Below, one piece after another: positions 36,023 to 45,133 of a stretch of 64,000 nt of DNA. The notes beneath the pieces are model-generated. The model made no database searches, was not told the DNA's origin, and was given only the letters and a program-made list of their open reading frames with translations. A program made the position numbers and the translations under genes. Source of the DNA: Arthrobacter sp. SDTb3-6 (lineage in GTDB: Bacteria; Actinomycetota; Actinomycetes; Actinomycetales; Micrococcaceae); the NCBI RefSeq assembly GCF_013376095.1, contig NZ_JAAMFN010000001.1:124001-188000 (forward strand), read 5' to 3'. The first letter of the stretch is position 1. Each line of letters starts with the position of its first letter.

Positions 36023-39000
36023 CTAGAGTTCCGGGTTTGGCTGGGCCGGTGACTCGGGCAGCACCAGCGGCTGGTGCTGCTTGTAAGGTTTGTCCTTCCC
36101 GGGCCCGCCCGTCCCCTGGTCCGGCACCACTGCGGTGCCGTCCGGGGAAACGACCACGGAAACGAACGTCTGGGTCCCGGTGCCGCCGAAGGAGACGCGC
36201 CCAATGTAGGAGCCCGGGTCCAGGCCGGTCCAGGCCAGGACCACCGCCCCCGACTTGCCGTTGGCCAGCTTCAGCGGGTTGGGCGTCACGGTCGCGTTGC
36301 CCGTCTCCGCGCCCAGCACAGCGGCGTCAACGGTGGCCTTCACGGCCGCCCCGTCGGCGCTGGAGTAGAGGTTCGCCAGGATCGTGTACGTGCCGGGCGC
36401 CGGGTCGGCCAGCGAAAGGGTCTCGCTGGAGGACCCGGTTCGGACGTCGTAGTACGATCCTGCCGGGTTGAAGACCACCATGTCGTAGTCGGCCGCCGGA
36501 TCCGAGGAGATGACGGAGAACTTCGCCAGCTTGGCCCCGGCCGGGACCTGGACGGTCTTGAGGAAGTTCGACGGGCCGTCCGCCACCTCGAGCGGGCCGG
36601 GCACCAGCGAGATCTCCGAGGAATCCGCCTTCGACAACCCGTCGAGCGTCACCTGGATGGGGGCATTGGTGCCGGACACGACCGGGATGTTTCCGGTGCC
36701 GGTGCCGCCGGCGGAGGTGAACGCCACGTCCTTGGCCGCGATGACCGGCAGCGGCCGTACGGCGACGGGCGAGGCGACGTGCTTGCCGGCACCCTCCCAG
36801 ACCAGGCTGCCCATGGCGAACTTGCCCAGCGGTGCCGTGGCGTTTTCGAAGGTGACCGTGAAGGTTTGCTGCTGGCCCGCCTTGGCGAAGTTCAGCACGG
36901 AAGGGGTGACCTTGACGTTCACGCCGGGCACCTTGGCCGTGGCCCGGTACAGGCCCGGTGCCAGAGCCGTCACGGTACGGGTGACGGTGACCTTGCCGGC
37001 CAGGCTGCCGAGGGCAAACGAGGCCAGGTTCATGTCGCGGGGCGCCGTGCTGCCGAGCCCCGGGATGCCCAGGTCCAGGCCGGTGCCCTGGATGAACCTG
37101 AGGTAGTCGTTGGTGCCGGCGTCGTAGACCAGGCCCGGGTCGGGCACCTTCGCGACGGCCACCTGGCCGGCGCCGGTTGCGAAGACGTCGGTGTTTTTGC
37201 TGCCGTCGGCATTGACGACGCCGGACGCCGTCGTCATCATGGCCGACTTGACCGTGGCAGGGGACCAGGTGGGGTGCCGGGACAGGACGAGGGCCCCGAA
37301 GCCGGCAACATGCGGGGACGCCATGGACGTTCCGGACATCATGCCGAACCGGGCGCCGTCGGAACCGATGGGTGAGACCCCGGCCAGCACGCCAACGCCG
37401 GGGGCGGCGACGTCGGGCTTGAGCAGGTCCGAATCCGTGGCCGTCAGCGGGCCCCTGGAGGAGAAGCCGGCGATCTGCGGCTGCGGCTCAACGGGCAGGC
37501 CCGTCGTGTCTTTGTTGACCAGGGCCACCAGGATGTCCGGGGTGGCCGTGACCTTGTCCTTGATCTGCTGGCTGGCCGGCGGGTTCACGTGGACCGTGGG
37601 CACCGAGTGGAGGTCAAGGTCCTCGGACCCGGGGGTGATGTTGGCCAGGATCATGCCGATCCCGCCCGCCCGCTTCACTTCGGCGCTCTTGGCCACCCGG
37701 TCAAAGACGCCGCGGTCGCAGACAACGACCTTGCCGGCGGCCTTGGCGGCGTCCAGCGAATCGGGGCCGCAGAGTTCCGGCGTGGCCGCGCCCGCTGCTG
37801 CCGCATCGGCGGCGAGGACAACGTGGCTGGCCGGGACTTCATGGTCCATCATGCTGGCACCGCGGAACTTGGTGCCGTCGGAAAATGCCGCCGTCCCCTG
37901 CAGTTCGGAGCTGAAGGTGGTGGCCGCGACGGTGGTCAGCCACGGGGCGCCGTGGTTGACCGTGCCTGCGGCGGGGCCGGAGTTGCCGGCGGACGCGGCC
38001 ACAAAGACGCCGGCCGAGGCTGCGGACAGGAACGCCAGCGCCACGGGGTCGGTGATGGTGGCCGTGCTGCCGGAGATGGAATAGTTGAGCACGTCCACGC
38101 CGTCCAGGATGGCCTGGTCAATGGCCGCCACGGAGGCGGAGGTGTAGCAGCCGCCCGTGTTGGGGTCGTCGTCCTCCCAGCAGATCTTGTAGATGGACAG
38201 CTTCGCCGCCGGGGCAATGCCGCTGGTGGTGCCCATGTCCTTGCCGCCGACCGTGGCATGGATGTTGGCGTTGCCGGCCGCGGTGCTGGCCGTGTGCGTG
38301 CCGTGGCTGCCCACGTCCACCGGCGAAAGCAGTTCCTGTGGCGCCCGGTGTTCCGGTGCCACGTAGTTCAGGAAGTCTTCGGCGAAGTACCGTGCGCCCA
38401 GGACCTTGGAGTTGCAGGCGGAGCCGTCAAAGGCGGCGCCGCTGCCCGTGCCCGGCTGGCACTCGCCGAGGAACGTTTCGCCGTCGGCCTTCAACATGGC
38501 GATCTTGCCGTCCGGGGTGCGGTAGGGGACCCCCACCTGCGGTGTGCCCGTCAGCGGCTTGACGTCATCGCCGGCGAAGAACGGGCTCGACGGCGTATAC
38601 CCCGAGTCGATCACGCCCACCACGACGCCCTTGCCGGCGTTCCCCTGTCCGCCAAAGGCGGAGTTCCAGGTGCCGTTCGGCCCGCTCAGGCCCAGGAAAT
38701 CGGTGGTGGAGTAGTCCGGTGCGTTCTCCGTGTCCGGGGCAACCATCAGGACTTGCGGGTCCCTGGCCAGCTTGAGGGCCTGTGCGGCGGACAGTTCCGC
38801 CGAGAAGCCGTTGAGGGCGGCGGTGTACGTCCGGTTGATCTTGACATTTTCAGATTTGGCCACGGCCGACTGCCTGGTGCGCAGGTGGTCCTGGTACTTC
38901 TTCACGGCCGGCTTGCTGGCATCGAGCTTGCGGCCCTTGTCCGGCTTGGTTGCGGCCAGCCCGGCAGTGCCGCCCGCATAGGTCGCGGCCGGCCTTTCGG

Positions 39001-39202
39001 CCAGGACCACAATGTAGCGGCCCGCCTGGTAGGTGGCCGGGCCAGGGTTTTTGGCCTGGACGGTGGATGCCGTGGCCGGCAGCGGGCCGGCCGTGGCCGG
39101 CAGCGCCCCCACGGTGGCCAGGAGCAACGGAAGGCCTGCGGAAATTGCCGCAGCCCTCCTGAATCCCGGCCTGGATAACAGAGCTCTCCCCAAGGTTTTC
39201 AC
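36023..39202 (-). CDS. Secreted S8 subtilase with PA domain
   Basis: The product (1059 residues) is a secreted serine protease. In order: signal peptide (to about 40, ending PATA), an I9-type inhibitor propeptide (YIVVLAERPA to LMVAPD), the catalytic domain with Asp199 (GVIDSGY), His300 (GSHGTHTA) and Ser626 (GTSMASPHVAG), a protease-associated insert between His and Ser (ELCGPDSLDAAKAAGKVVV), and C-terminal Fn3-like regions. I chose the GTG at 39202, which gives MKTLGRALLSRPGF; ATGs at 39268 and 39286 would add 22-28 unlike residues. A palindrome lies upstream. Confidence 0.92.
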   Translation of the reverse strand: MKTLGRALLSRPGFRRAAAISAGLPLLLATVGALPATAGPLPATASTVQAKNPGPATYQAGRYIVVLAERPAATYAGGTAGLAATKPDKGRKLDASKPAVKKYQDHLRTRQSAVAKSENVKINRTYTAALNGFSAELSAAQALKLARDPQVLMVAPDTENAPDYSTTDFLGLSGPNGTWNSAFGGQGNAGKGVVVGVIDSGYTPSSPFFAGDDVKPLTGTPQVGVPYRTPDGKIAMLKADGETFLGECQPGTGSGAAFDGSACNSKVLGARYFAEDFLNYVAPEHRAPQELLSPVDVGSHGTHTASTAAGNANIHATVGGKDMGTTSGIAPAAKLSIYKICWEDDDPNTGGCYTSASVAAIDQAILDGVDVLNYSISGSTATITDPVALAFLSAASAGVFVAASAGNSGPAAGTVNHGAPWLTTVAATTFSSELQGTAAFSDGTKFRGASMMDHEVPASHVVLAADAAAAGAATPELCGPDSLDAAKAAGKVVVCDRGVFDRVAKSAEVKRAGGIGMILANITPGSEDLDLHSVPTVHVNPPASQQIKDKVTATPDILVALVNKDTTGLPVEPQPQIAGFSSRGPLTATDSDLLKPDVAAPGVGVLAGVSPIGSDGARFGMMSGTSMASPHVAGFGALVLSRHPTWSPATVKSAMMTTASGVVNADGSKNTDVFATGAGQVAVAKVPDPGLVYDAGTNDYLRFIQGTGLDLGIPGLGSTAPRDMNLASFALGSLAGKVTVTRTVTALAPGLYRATAKVPGVNVKVTPSVLNFAKAGQQQTFTVTFENATAPLGKFAMGSLVWEGAGKHVASPVAVRPLPVIAAKDVAFTSAGGTGTGNIPVVSGTNAPIQVTLDGLSKADSSEISLVPGPLEVADGPSNFLKTVQVPAGAKLAKFSVISSDPAADYDMVVFNPAGSYYDVRTGSSSETLSLADPAPGTYTILANLYSSADGAAVKATVDAAVLGAETGNATVTPNPLKLANGKSGAVVLAWTGLDPGSYIGRVSFGGTGTQTFVSVVVSPDGTAVVPDQGTGGPGKDKPYKQHQPLVLPESPAQPNPEL

Positions 39203-39270
39203 GAGTGATGTGGACCTTTCGACAGGAACCGCCCGGCGTTTTTGCCGGGACAGTTGACGTTGCGCCATAA

Positions 39271-39286
39271 ATGACAAAGTTGTCAT
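39271..39286. promoter_or_regulatory. Palindrome upstream of the subtilase gene
   Basis: ATGACAA-AG-TTGTCAT is a 16-base palindrome with perfect 7-bp arms, about 70 bases before the chosen start. It looks like an operator for a dimeric regulator controlling the protease; the regulator is unknown. Confidence 0.45.
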
Positions 39287-39364
39287 CTAAATGCGGGTAC
39301 TTGTCACACGCTACAGCGTTGCCCGGTTTTGTGATAGGGGACACGCCTGCCCGTCAGTGGCTGG

Positions 39365-40669
39365 TCAGCAGCCCGGCGGGGCCACGTATTGGTAGGTCAG
39401 CGAAAGGTCGTAGCTGGCCATGGTCTGCGCGGCCGTGTTTTCCCATCCGAACGACTCGGCAAACACGGAGGCGGCCCGTCCCATGTCCTTGCGGGTCTGC
39501 GGGAAGTCGTGGAGCGAGGCGATGGCTTCGGCCCAAAGCCTGGAGGAGCGGCCGTCCACCAGCAGCCCCGTGCGGCCGTCGCTGACGGCACGCGGCAGTC
39601 CGCCCACGTTGGTGGCGACGACGGCGGTCCCGCACGCCTGTGCTTCCAACGCCACCAGCCCGAAGGACTCGCTGGCCGACGGCACGGCCACCAGGTCCGC
39701 GCTGCGGTACCAGTCCGCCAGTTCCGCGGCGGTGACGGGCGGGAGCACGGCGGCGGTGCCGGCGAGGCCGGCCTCCGCCACCAGCTGGCCGAGGTCGTAC
39801 TTGTCGTTGCCGCTGCGGGCGCCGAGGAAGGTCAGCCGCAGCGGAATGTCAGGGCGTTCGGCGCGCAGCAGCTTCGCCGCCTTGACCAGCACATGCGGGC
39901 CCTTCAGCCGTTGCAGCCGGCCGGCAAACACCACATGGAAGTCGGCCGGGGCAATGCCGCGCAGCTGGCGTGAACGGTCGCGGAAGGCCGGCTTGAACAC
40001 CTTCAGGTCCACGCCGGGGGAGACCACGTCAATGCGCTGCTCACAGCCGTCGTAATGTGCCTCCAGCTCCGCGGCCTCGGCCGTCGTGTTGGCAATCAGG
40101 CGCGTGGCCGCAGCCACGATCTGCTGTTCGCCCTCTTCCCTGATGCCCGGTTCGGCGGCCTGGCCCGAGGGCAGGTGCTTGTTCTTCACCCGGGCCATGG
40201 TGTGCATCGTGTGGACCAGCGGCAGGTCAAGCCCGCGGGCCACCAGGATGCCGGCCATCCCGGATACCCAATAATGGGAATGCACCACGTTGACGGGGAC
40301 GGGCCCGGGAAGGCCGCCGCCCGCACCGGCCGCCGGCCAGGCCGGGGACGGCTGGGTGGAAAGGTGGCGCATGTGGGCGGCAACGGCGTCGGCCATCTGG
40401 GGGACCAGCTCCGGCAGCGACTCCTTGGACACCTTGCCGAAGGGGCCCGCCGTCACATGGTGGACGTTCACGCCGGGCGCCAGCGCCACCGTGTCCGCCA
40501 GTTCCAGGGACGTCCGGCGCGTATAAATGTCAACCAGGATGCCCGCCGCGGCCAGCTCCAGGGCCAGCTGGCGGACGTAGACGTTCATGCCGCCGGCGTC
40601 GCCCCCGCCCGGCTGGTCCAGGGGGGAGGTGTGGAGGGAGAGCATGGCAACGCGTCGAACCTGGTGCAC
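39365..40669 (-). CDS. mshA: D-inositol-3-phosphate glycosyltransferase MshA
   Basis: MshA joins GlcNAc from UDP-GlcNAc to inositol-3-phosphate, the first committed step of mycothiol synthesis. The 434-residue GT4 enzyme has GGGDAGGMNVYVRQLALELA near the N-terminus, VVHSHYWVSGMAG, FAGRLQRLKGPHVLVKAAK and the ESFGLVALEAQACGTAVVA motif. The start GTG at 40669 follows AGGAAAGG. ino1 and glmS/glmM in this window supply the two substrates. It is divergent from alr. Confidence 0.94.
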   Translation of the reverse strand: MHQVRRVAMLSLHTSPLDQPGGGDAGGMNVYVRQLALELAAAGILVDIYTRRTSLELADTVALAPGVNVHHVTAGPFGKVSKESLPELVPQMADAVAAHMRHLSTQPSPAWPAAGAGGGLPGPVPVNVVHSHYWVSGMAGILVARGLDLPLVHTMHTMARVKNKHLPSGQAAEPGIREEGEQQIVAAATRLIANTTAEAAELEAHYDGCEQRIDVVSPGVDLKVFKPAFRDRSRQLRGIAPADFHVVFAGRLQRLKGPHVLVKAAKLLRAERPDIPLRLTFLGARSGNDKYDLGQLVAEAGLAGTAAVLPPVTAAELADWYRSADLVAVPSASESFGLVALEAQACGTAVVATNVGGLPRAVSDGRTGLLVDGRSSRLWAEAIASLHDFPQTRKDMGRAASVFAESFGWENTAAQTMASYDLSLTYQYVAPPGC

Positions 40670-40801
40670 TGGCGTGCCTTTCCTGCCGGGCCTGGAAATT
40701 TATCCTTTCCATCTTCGCACTGCGGTGCTGGAATCACCGCGCCCCGGCGGCCGGGCCGCCCCCTGGCCGTCCGGCCGCGCGGGGTCGGCGGCGCGAAGGC
40801 C

Positions 40802-40807
40802 TAAAAT
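40802..40807 (+). promoter_or_regulatory. -10 element of probably leaderless alr
   Basis: TAAAAT ends 6 bases before the alr GTG in an otherwise GC-rich region. No Shine-Dalgarno and no clear -35 are visible. Confidence 0.55.
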
Positions 40808-40813
40808 GAAGCT

Positions 40814-42004
40814 GTGAATCCCACCGTTGAGCCCCTGCCCGTCCACGGCCACGTCCCGGAACGGCAAGCCGTCATCAACCTTTCCGCCATCGCCCACAAC
40901 ATCGGGACGCTGCGTTCCATTGCGGCCCCGGCCAAGCTCATGGCCGTGGTCAAGGCCGACGCCTACGGCCACGGCATGCTGCCCGTGGCCCGCACCGCCC
41001 TGGCCGCGGGGGCGGACTGGCTGGGCACGGCCCACGTCTCCGAGGCCCTCCAGCTCCGCGCAGCCGGCATTGACGCGCCGGTGCTCGCCTGGCTGCACAC
41101 CCCGTCCACCGACTTCGCGGCAGCCGTCGCCGCCGGCATCGACGTGGGCTGCTCCGGCTGGGAGCTGGAACACATTGCCGCCGCCGCGCGCGCGCAGGAA
41201 CGCCCGGCACGCATCCACCTGAAGATTGACACTGGACTGGGGCGCAACGGCTGCTCCATGGCCGGGTGGGATGCGCTGGTCTCCGACGCCATCGCCTACC
41301 AGGACGAGGGGCTGCTGCGCGTGGTGGGCGTCTTCAGCCACCTGGCCGTGGCCGACGAGCCCCACCGGCCCGAAACGGACGCCCAGCTCGAGGTGTTCCG
41401 CGAGGCCGTGGCCATTGCCGAGGACGCCGGCGCGGACCTGGAAGTGCGCCACATTGCCAACACGCCGGCCACGCTGTCCCGCCCGGACGCACACTTTGAC
41501 CTGGTCCGCACGGGCCTGGGCATCTACGGCCTCTCGCCGTTTGAGGACCGCACCTCCGCCCAGCTGGGCCTGGTCCCGGCCATGACGCTGCAAACCCGCG
41601 TGGCCCTCTGCAAGGACGTGCCCGCCGGCCAGGGCGTGTCCTACGGGCTGAATTTTGTCAGCAACCGGCCCACCACCCTGGGGCTGATCCCGCTGGGGTA
41701 TGCGGACGGGATTCCGCGCGTCGCCACGGGCGGCCCCGTCCGCGTCAATGGCACCACCTACCCCGTGGTGGGCCGGATCGCCATGGACCAGATGGTCATT
41801 GACCTTGGCCCCGACGGGCGTGCAGGCTTCAGCGGTGCCGAGGTGCCCGGCTCGGCGCTTGGCTGCGCCGCCGTCCTCTTTGGTGACGGGTCCGACGGCG
41901 GTCCCCTCGTTGAGCAGTGGGCCGAAGCCGCCGGGACGGTCAACTACGAGGTGGTGACCCGCATCAGCGGGCGCGTCCCGCGCAGCTATGTGGGCGGCGC
42001 CTGA
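40814..42004 (+). CDS. alr: Alanine racemase
   Basis: Alr makes D-alanine for peptidoglycan. The 396-residue PLP enzyme has the cofactor lysine Lys47 in MAVVKADAYGHG, the barrel segments GIDVGCSGWELEHI and RTGLGIYGLSPFED, and the C-terminal domain PLGYADGIPRVATGG with VGRIAMDQMVIDLG. It overlaps tsaE at TGATG. The pairing with tsaE-tsaB-rimI-tsaD is widespread in actinobacteria. Confidence 0.96.
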   Translation: MNPTVEPLPVHGHVPERQAVINLSAIAHNIGTLRSIAAPAKLMAVVKADAYGHGMLPVARTALAAGADWLGTAHVSEALQLRAAGIDAPVLAWLHTPSTDFAAAVAAGIDVGCSGWELEHIAAAARAQERPARIHLKIDTGLGRNGCSMAGWDALVSDAIAYQDEGLLRVVGVFSHLAVADEPHRPETDAQLEVFREAVAIAEDAGADLEVRHIANTPATLSRPDAHFDLVRTGLGIYGLSPFEDRTSAQLGLVPAMTLQTRVALCKDVPAGQGVSYGLNFVSNRPTTLGLIPLGYADGIPRVATGGPVRVNGTTYPVVGRIAMDQMVIDLGPDGRAGFSGAEVPGSALGCAAVLFGDGSDGGPLVEQWAEAAGTVNYEVVTRISGRVPRSYVGGA

Positions 42005-42615
42005 TGGCCTGGGAATTTGCCACCGCCACGGCCGGGGAAACCCAGCGGCTGGCCGAAAACCTCGCCGGCCTGCTCAGGGCCGGCGATCTGGTCATCCTCA
42101 GCGGCGGGCTGGGGGCCGGCAAAACCACGTTCACGCAGGGCCTGGGCCGCAGCCTCGGCGTGCGCGAGGGCATCATCTCGCCGACGTTCGTGCTGGTCCG
42201 CATCCACCACAACCTGGCTGACGGCCCCCGACCCGGCGGCCCCGACCTGGTCCATGTGGACGCGTACCGGCTTGGCTCCGAGGCCGAAATTGACGACATC
42301 GACCTGGAAAACACCATGGACTCGGCCGTCACCGTCGTGGAATGGGGCGCCGGCCGGGTGGAGCACCTCTCCGCCAACAGGCTCGAAATCGAGCTGGGCC
42401 GCAGCACGGGCGGCCGGGACACAGGCAGCGGGACCCCCGGCGAGGCATCAGGCGGGGACGGCGTGGCGCCCGGCGCCTTTGAAGCCGACGACGCCGATGA
42501 ACCCCGGACCGTGCGCCTGAACGCCGTCGGCCCGCGCTGGGACGGCGTTGACTTCAGCGTGCTCGACGGGACCGGCACCCGCCAGCCCGCCGGTCCGCGC
42601 GGGACCGTGGAATAG
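42004..42615 (+). CDS. tsaE: tRNA t6A biosynthesis ATPase TsaE
   Basis: TsaE supports the TsaB-TsaD complex that makes threonylcarbamoyladenosine (t6A) at tRNA position 37. The 203-residue product has the Walker A GGLGAGKTTFTQGLG, SPTFVLVRIH, HVDAYRLGSEAEIDDID and VVEWGAGRV. The ATG at 42004 overlaps the alr stop. After residue 135 comes an acidic Gly-rich insertion of about 35 residues that is not part of the family core. Confidence 0.93.
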   Translation: MAWEFATATAGETQRLAENLAGLLRAGDLVILSGGLGAGKTTFTQGLGRSLGVREGIISPTFVLVRIHHNLADGPRPGGPDLVHVDAYRLGSEAEIDDIDLENTMDSAVTVVEWGAGRVEHLSANRLEIELGRSTGGRDTGSGTPGEASGGDGVAPGAFEADDADEPRTVRLNAVGPRWDGVDFSVLDGTGTRQPAGPRGTVE

Positions 42616-42618
42616 GCT
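42613..42618 (+). promoter_or_regulatory. -10-like element before tsaB
   Basis: TAGGCT ends 6 bases before the tsaB GTG and includes the tsaE stop codon TAG. It could give an internal leaderless transcript; co-transcription from alr is also likely. Confidence 0.35.
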
Positions 42619-42624
42619 GGATGC

Positions 42625-43344
42625 GTGCGCATCCTCACCATTGACACCTCCGCCGTGGCCAGCGCGGCCCTGCTTTCCTTCGACGGGACCGCAGCGTCCG
42701 CCGCGCCTGCACGGGTCGAGGCAGAATTTGCCACGGCCGACACCCGCACCCACGCCGAGGTGCTGGCCCCGGGCATCCGGTCCCTGTTCACCGACCCTGT
42801 CGCGGAAGGGCCCGCGCTGGACGCCATCGTGGTCGGGGTGGGCCCCGGCCCGTTCACCGGCCTGCGGTCCGGGATTGCCATGGCCCGCACACTGGCGTTC
42901 ACCTGGCAGGTGCCTCTGCACGGGCTCATGAGCCTGGAGGCTCTGGCCTGGGACGTGCTCGCGCTGCGGCAGGCCGCGCAGGGGCCGGCGGGCCGGCCCG
43001 CCGGCGAGTTTGTGGTGGCGACGGACGCCCGGCGGAAGGAAGTCTACTGGGCGCGCTTCTCCGGCACCGGCGAACTGTTGGAGGGCCCGGTGGTGGGCCC
43101 GGCTGCGGACCTCCGGGACGTGCCCGTCCACGGGGCTGGCGCAGGACTGTACGCTGCGGAGCTTGCGGGGAACGGCTGCACCGTGGACCCCGCCACCGCC
43201 GGCCTGCAGCCCACCGCCGCCTCCTTGGGCCACATGGCGTCGGGCAGGATCCGGGCCGGGATCGAGCTGCCCGGCAGCGCGCCGTTGTACCTGCGTGAGT
43301 CCGACGCGAAGGTCCCCGGACCCCGGAAGCGGGCCCTGCTGTGA
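42625..43344 (+). CDS. tsaB: t6A biosynthesis protein TsaB
   Basis: TsaB is the inactive paralogue and partner of TsaD in t6A synthesis. The 239-residue product starts MRILTIDTSAVASAALL and has VVGVGPGPFTGLRSGIAMAR and TDARRKEVYWARF, standard for the family. Its last codons and stop lie inside the first unit of a 15-bp tandem repeat shared with the start of rimI. Confidence 0.93.
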   Translation: MRILTIDTSAVASAALLSFDGTAASAAPARVEAEFATADTRTHAEVLAPGIRSLFTDPVAEGPALDAIVVGVGPGPFTGLRSGIAMARTLAFTWQVPLHGLMSLEALAWDVLALRQAAQGPAGRPAGEFVVATDARRKEVYWARFSGTGELLEGPVVGPAADLRDVPVHGAGAGLYAAELAGNGCTVDPATAGLQPTAASLGHMASGRIRAGIELPGSAPLYLRESDAKVPGPRKRALL

Positions 43345-43423
43345 ATGGACCTGCTGTGAATGGACCGGCTGTGAATGGAGCTGCTGCGAATGGGCCGGCC
43401 GGGAATGGGCCTGCTGTCACGGG
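43335..43423 (+). repeat. 15-bp tandem repeat at the tsaB-rimI junction
   Basis: About six units of a CCTGCTGTGAATGGA-type 15-mer run in tandem: units 1-3 are nearly identical, units 4-6 diverged. The first unit carries the tsaB stop (TGA) and the rimI start (GTG). Units 2 and 3 repeat that in-frame GTG at 43356 and 43371. The rimI product thereby gains five NGPAV-like repeats. Confidence 0.85.
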
Positions 43424-43976
43424 CCAGGAGGCGGACGTCGCCCGGGTGCCCCAGGCGCCGGCGACGCTGCGGGACATGGCCGCGTCCGACGTCGGCCCCA
43501 TCACGGCCATGGACGCCCTGCTGTTCGGTGTGGACTGCTGGCCGCGCCAGCTCTTTGAAGACGAGTTGGCCGCACCCCTGACCAGGCGGTACATCGTCGC
43601 CGAAGTGCCCGGCGGGGACGGCCGCCCCCAAACCGTGGGGTACGCGGGGCTCATGTGCGTGCCGCCCATCGGGGACATCCAGACCATCGGCGTCCTGCCG
43701 GAATTTGAGGGACGCGGCATTGCCCGGGCCATGCTGGCCGAACTCATCGGGGAGGCGCGGCGGCGCGGCGCCCGGGACGTGATGTTGGAGGTCAGCGCCA
43801 CCAACCCGCGCGCGCAGGAACTCTACCGCCGCTTTGGCTTTGAACACATCCACACCCGCCGCCGCTACTACCGGGACGGCTCGGACGGGCTGGTCATGCG
43901 CCTGTCCGTGGCCGCCTGGACCGGCGCGGCAGCCGCCGATGCTGCGGAAACGACAGACACGAAGGACCCGTCATGA
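43341..43976 (+). CDS. rimI: Ribosomal protein S18-alanine N-acetyltransferase RimI
   Basis: RimI is a GNAT enzyme that acetylates the S18 N-terminus; in this operon it is the usual companion of TsaB-TsaD. The 211-residue product has [20 protein letters not shown], the acetyl-CoA loop [20 protein letters not shown] and the C-terminal [20 protein letters not shown]. The first 25 residues are pentapeptide repeats from the 15-bp array, so the real start may be any of the GTGs at 43341, 43356 or 43371, or further in. It overlaps tsaD by 4 bases (ATGA). Confidence 0.9.
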   Translation: MNGPAVNGPAVNGAAANGPAGNGPAVTGQEADVARVPQAPATLRDMAASDVGPITAMDALLFGVDCWPRQLFEDELAAPLTRRYIVAEVPGGDGRPQTVGYAGLMCVPPIGDIQTIGVLPEFEGRGIARAMLAELIGEARRRGARDVMLEVSATNPRAQELYRRFGFEHIHTRRRYYRDGSDGLVMRLSVAAWTGAAAADAAETTDTKDPS

Positions 43977-45064
43977 ACCAGGCCAATCCGCTGATCCTGG
44001 GGATCGAATCCTCTTGCGACGAAACCGGCGTGGGGCTGGTCCACGGGGTCGAGCTGCTCACCAACACGGTGTCCTCCTCCATGGAGGAGCACGTGCGCTT
44101 TGGCGGCGTGATCCCCGAGATCGCCTCGCGGGCGCACCTGGACGCGTTTGTGCCCACGCTGGAACAGGCGCTCGCCGACGCCGGCGTGGCGCTGGCCGAC
44201 GTCGATGCCATCGCGGTGACCAGCGGACCCGGGCTGGCCGGCGCCCTCATGGTGGGCGTGAGTGCCGCCAAGGCCCTGGCCCTGGCCACGGGCAAGCCGC
44301 TGTACGCCATCAACCACCTGGTGGCACACGTGGGCGTGGGGCTGCTGGACGAGTCGATCGCCGCCGCGTCCACGGCGGGGAAACTGCCGGAAAACCTCGG
44401 CGCCCTGCTGGTTTCCGGCGGCCACACCGAAATCCTGCGGGTGCGCAGCATCGCCTCAGACGTGGAATTGCTGGGCGCCACGATAGATGACGCCGCCGGT
44501 GAGGCCTTTGACAAGGTGGCCCGGCTGCTCGGCCTGAGCTACCCCGGCGGGCCCGCCATCGACAGGCTGGCCAGGGAGGGCAATCCCAAGGCCATCCGGT
44601 TTCCCCGGGGGCTGAGCGTCCCCAAGTACATGGGCACCGCCGAAGCCCCCGGACCGCACCGTTATGACTTTTCCTTCTCCGGCCTGAAGACCGCGGTGGC
44701 CCGCTGCGTGGAGGGGTACGAAGCCCGGGGTGAGGACGTCCCGGTGGCCGACGTGGCGGCGTCGTTCCAGGAAGCGGTGATGGACGTCGTCACTGCCAAG
44801 GCGGTGCTGGCGTGCCGCGAAAACGGCATCACCACGCTGCTGCTGGGCGGCGGCGTGGCTGCCAATTCCCGGCTGCGCGAACTGGCCCGGAAGCGGTGCG
44901 AGGCGGCGGGCATTGCGCTGCTGGTGCCCAAGCTGTCCCTGTGCACCGACAACGGCGCCATGGTGGCGGCCCTTGGCGCCCAGCTGGTCATGAACGGGGT
45001 GGCGCCCAGCAACCTCGCGTTCGCACCCGACTCCTCCATGCCGGTGGGCAGCATCAGCCTGTAG
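43973..45064 (+). CDS. tsaD: t6A synthase catalytic subunit TsaD
   Basis: TsaD transfers the threonylcarbamoyl group to A37 of tRNA. The 363-residue product starts with [19 protein letters not shown], has metal-binding His115 and His119 in [12 protein letters not shown], the glycine-rich [13 protein letters not shown], and [20 protein letters not shown]. It is the last gene of alr-tsaE-tsaB-rimI-tsaD and faces the APC permease gene after a 69-base gap. Confidence 0.96.
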   Translation: MNQANPLILGIESSCDETGVGLVHGVELLTNTVSSSMEEHVRFGGVIPEIASRAHLDAFVPTLEQALADAGVALADVDAIAVTSGPGLAGALMVGVSAAKALALATGKPLYAINHLVAHVGVGLLDESIAAASTAGKLPENLGALLVSGGHTEILRVRSIASDVELLGATIDDAAGEAFDKVARLLGLSYPGGPAIDRLAREGNPKAIRFPRGLSVPKYMGTAEAPGPHRYDFSFSGLKTAVARCVEGYEARGEDVPVADVAASFQEAVMDVVTAKAVLACRENGITTLLLGGGVAANSRLRELARKRCEAAGIALLVPKLSLCTDNGAMVAALGAQLVMNGVAPSNLAFAPDSSMPVGSISL

Positions 45065-45133
45065 CGCGAACCGGCACCTGACGCGGATGCCCGCAAACAT
45101 CACTGTCAAGTGCCCGTTCGCGCTGCCCGTGCC

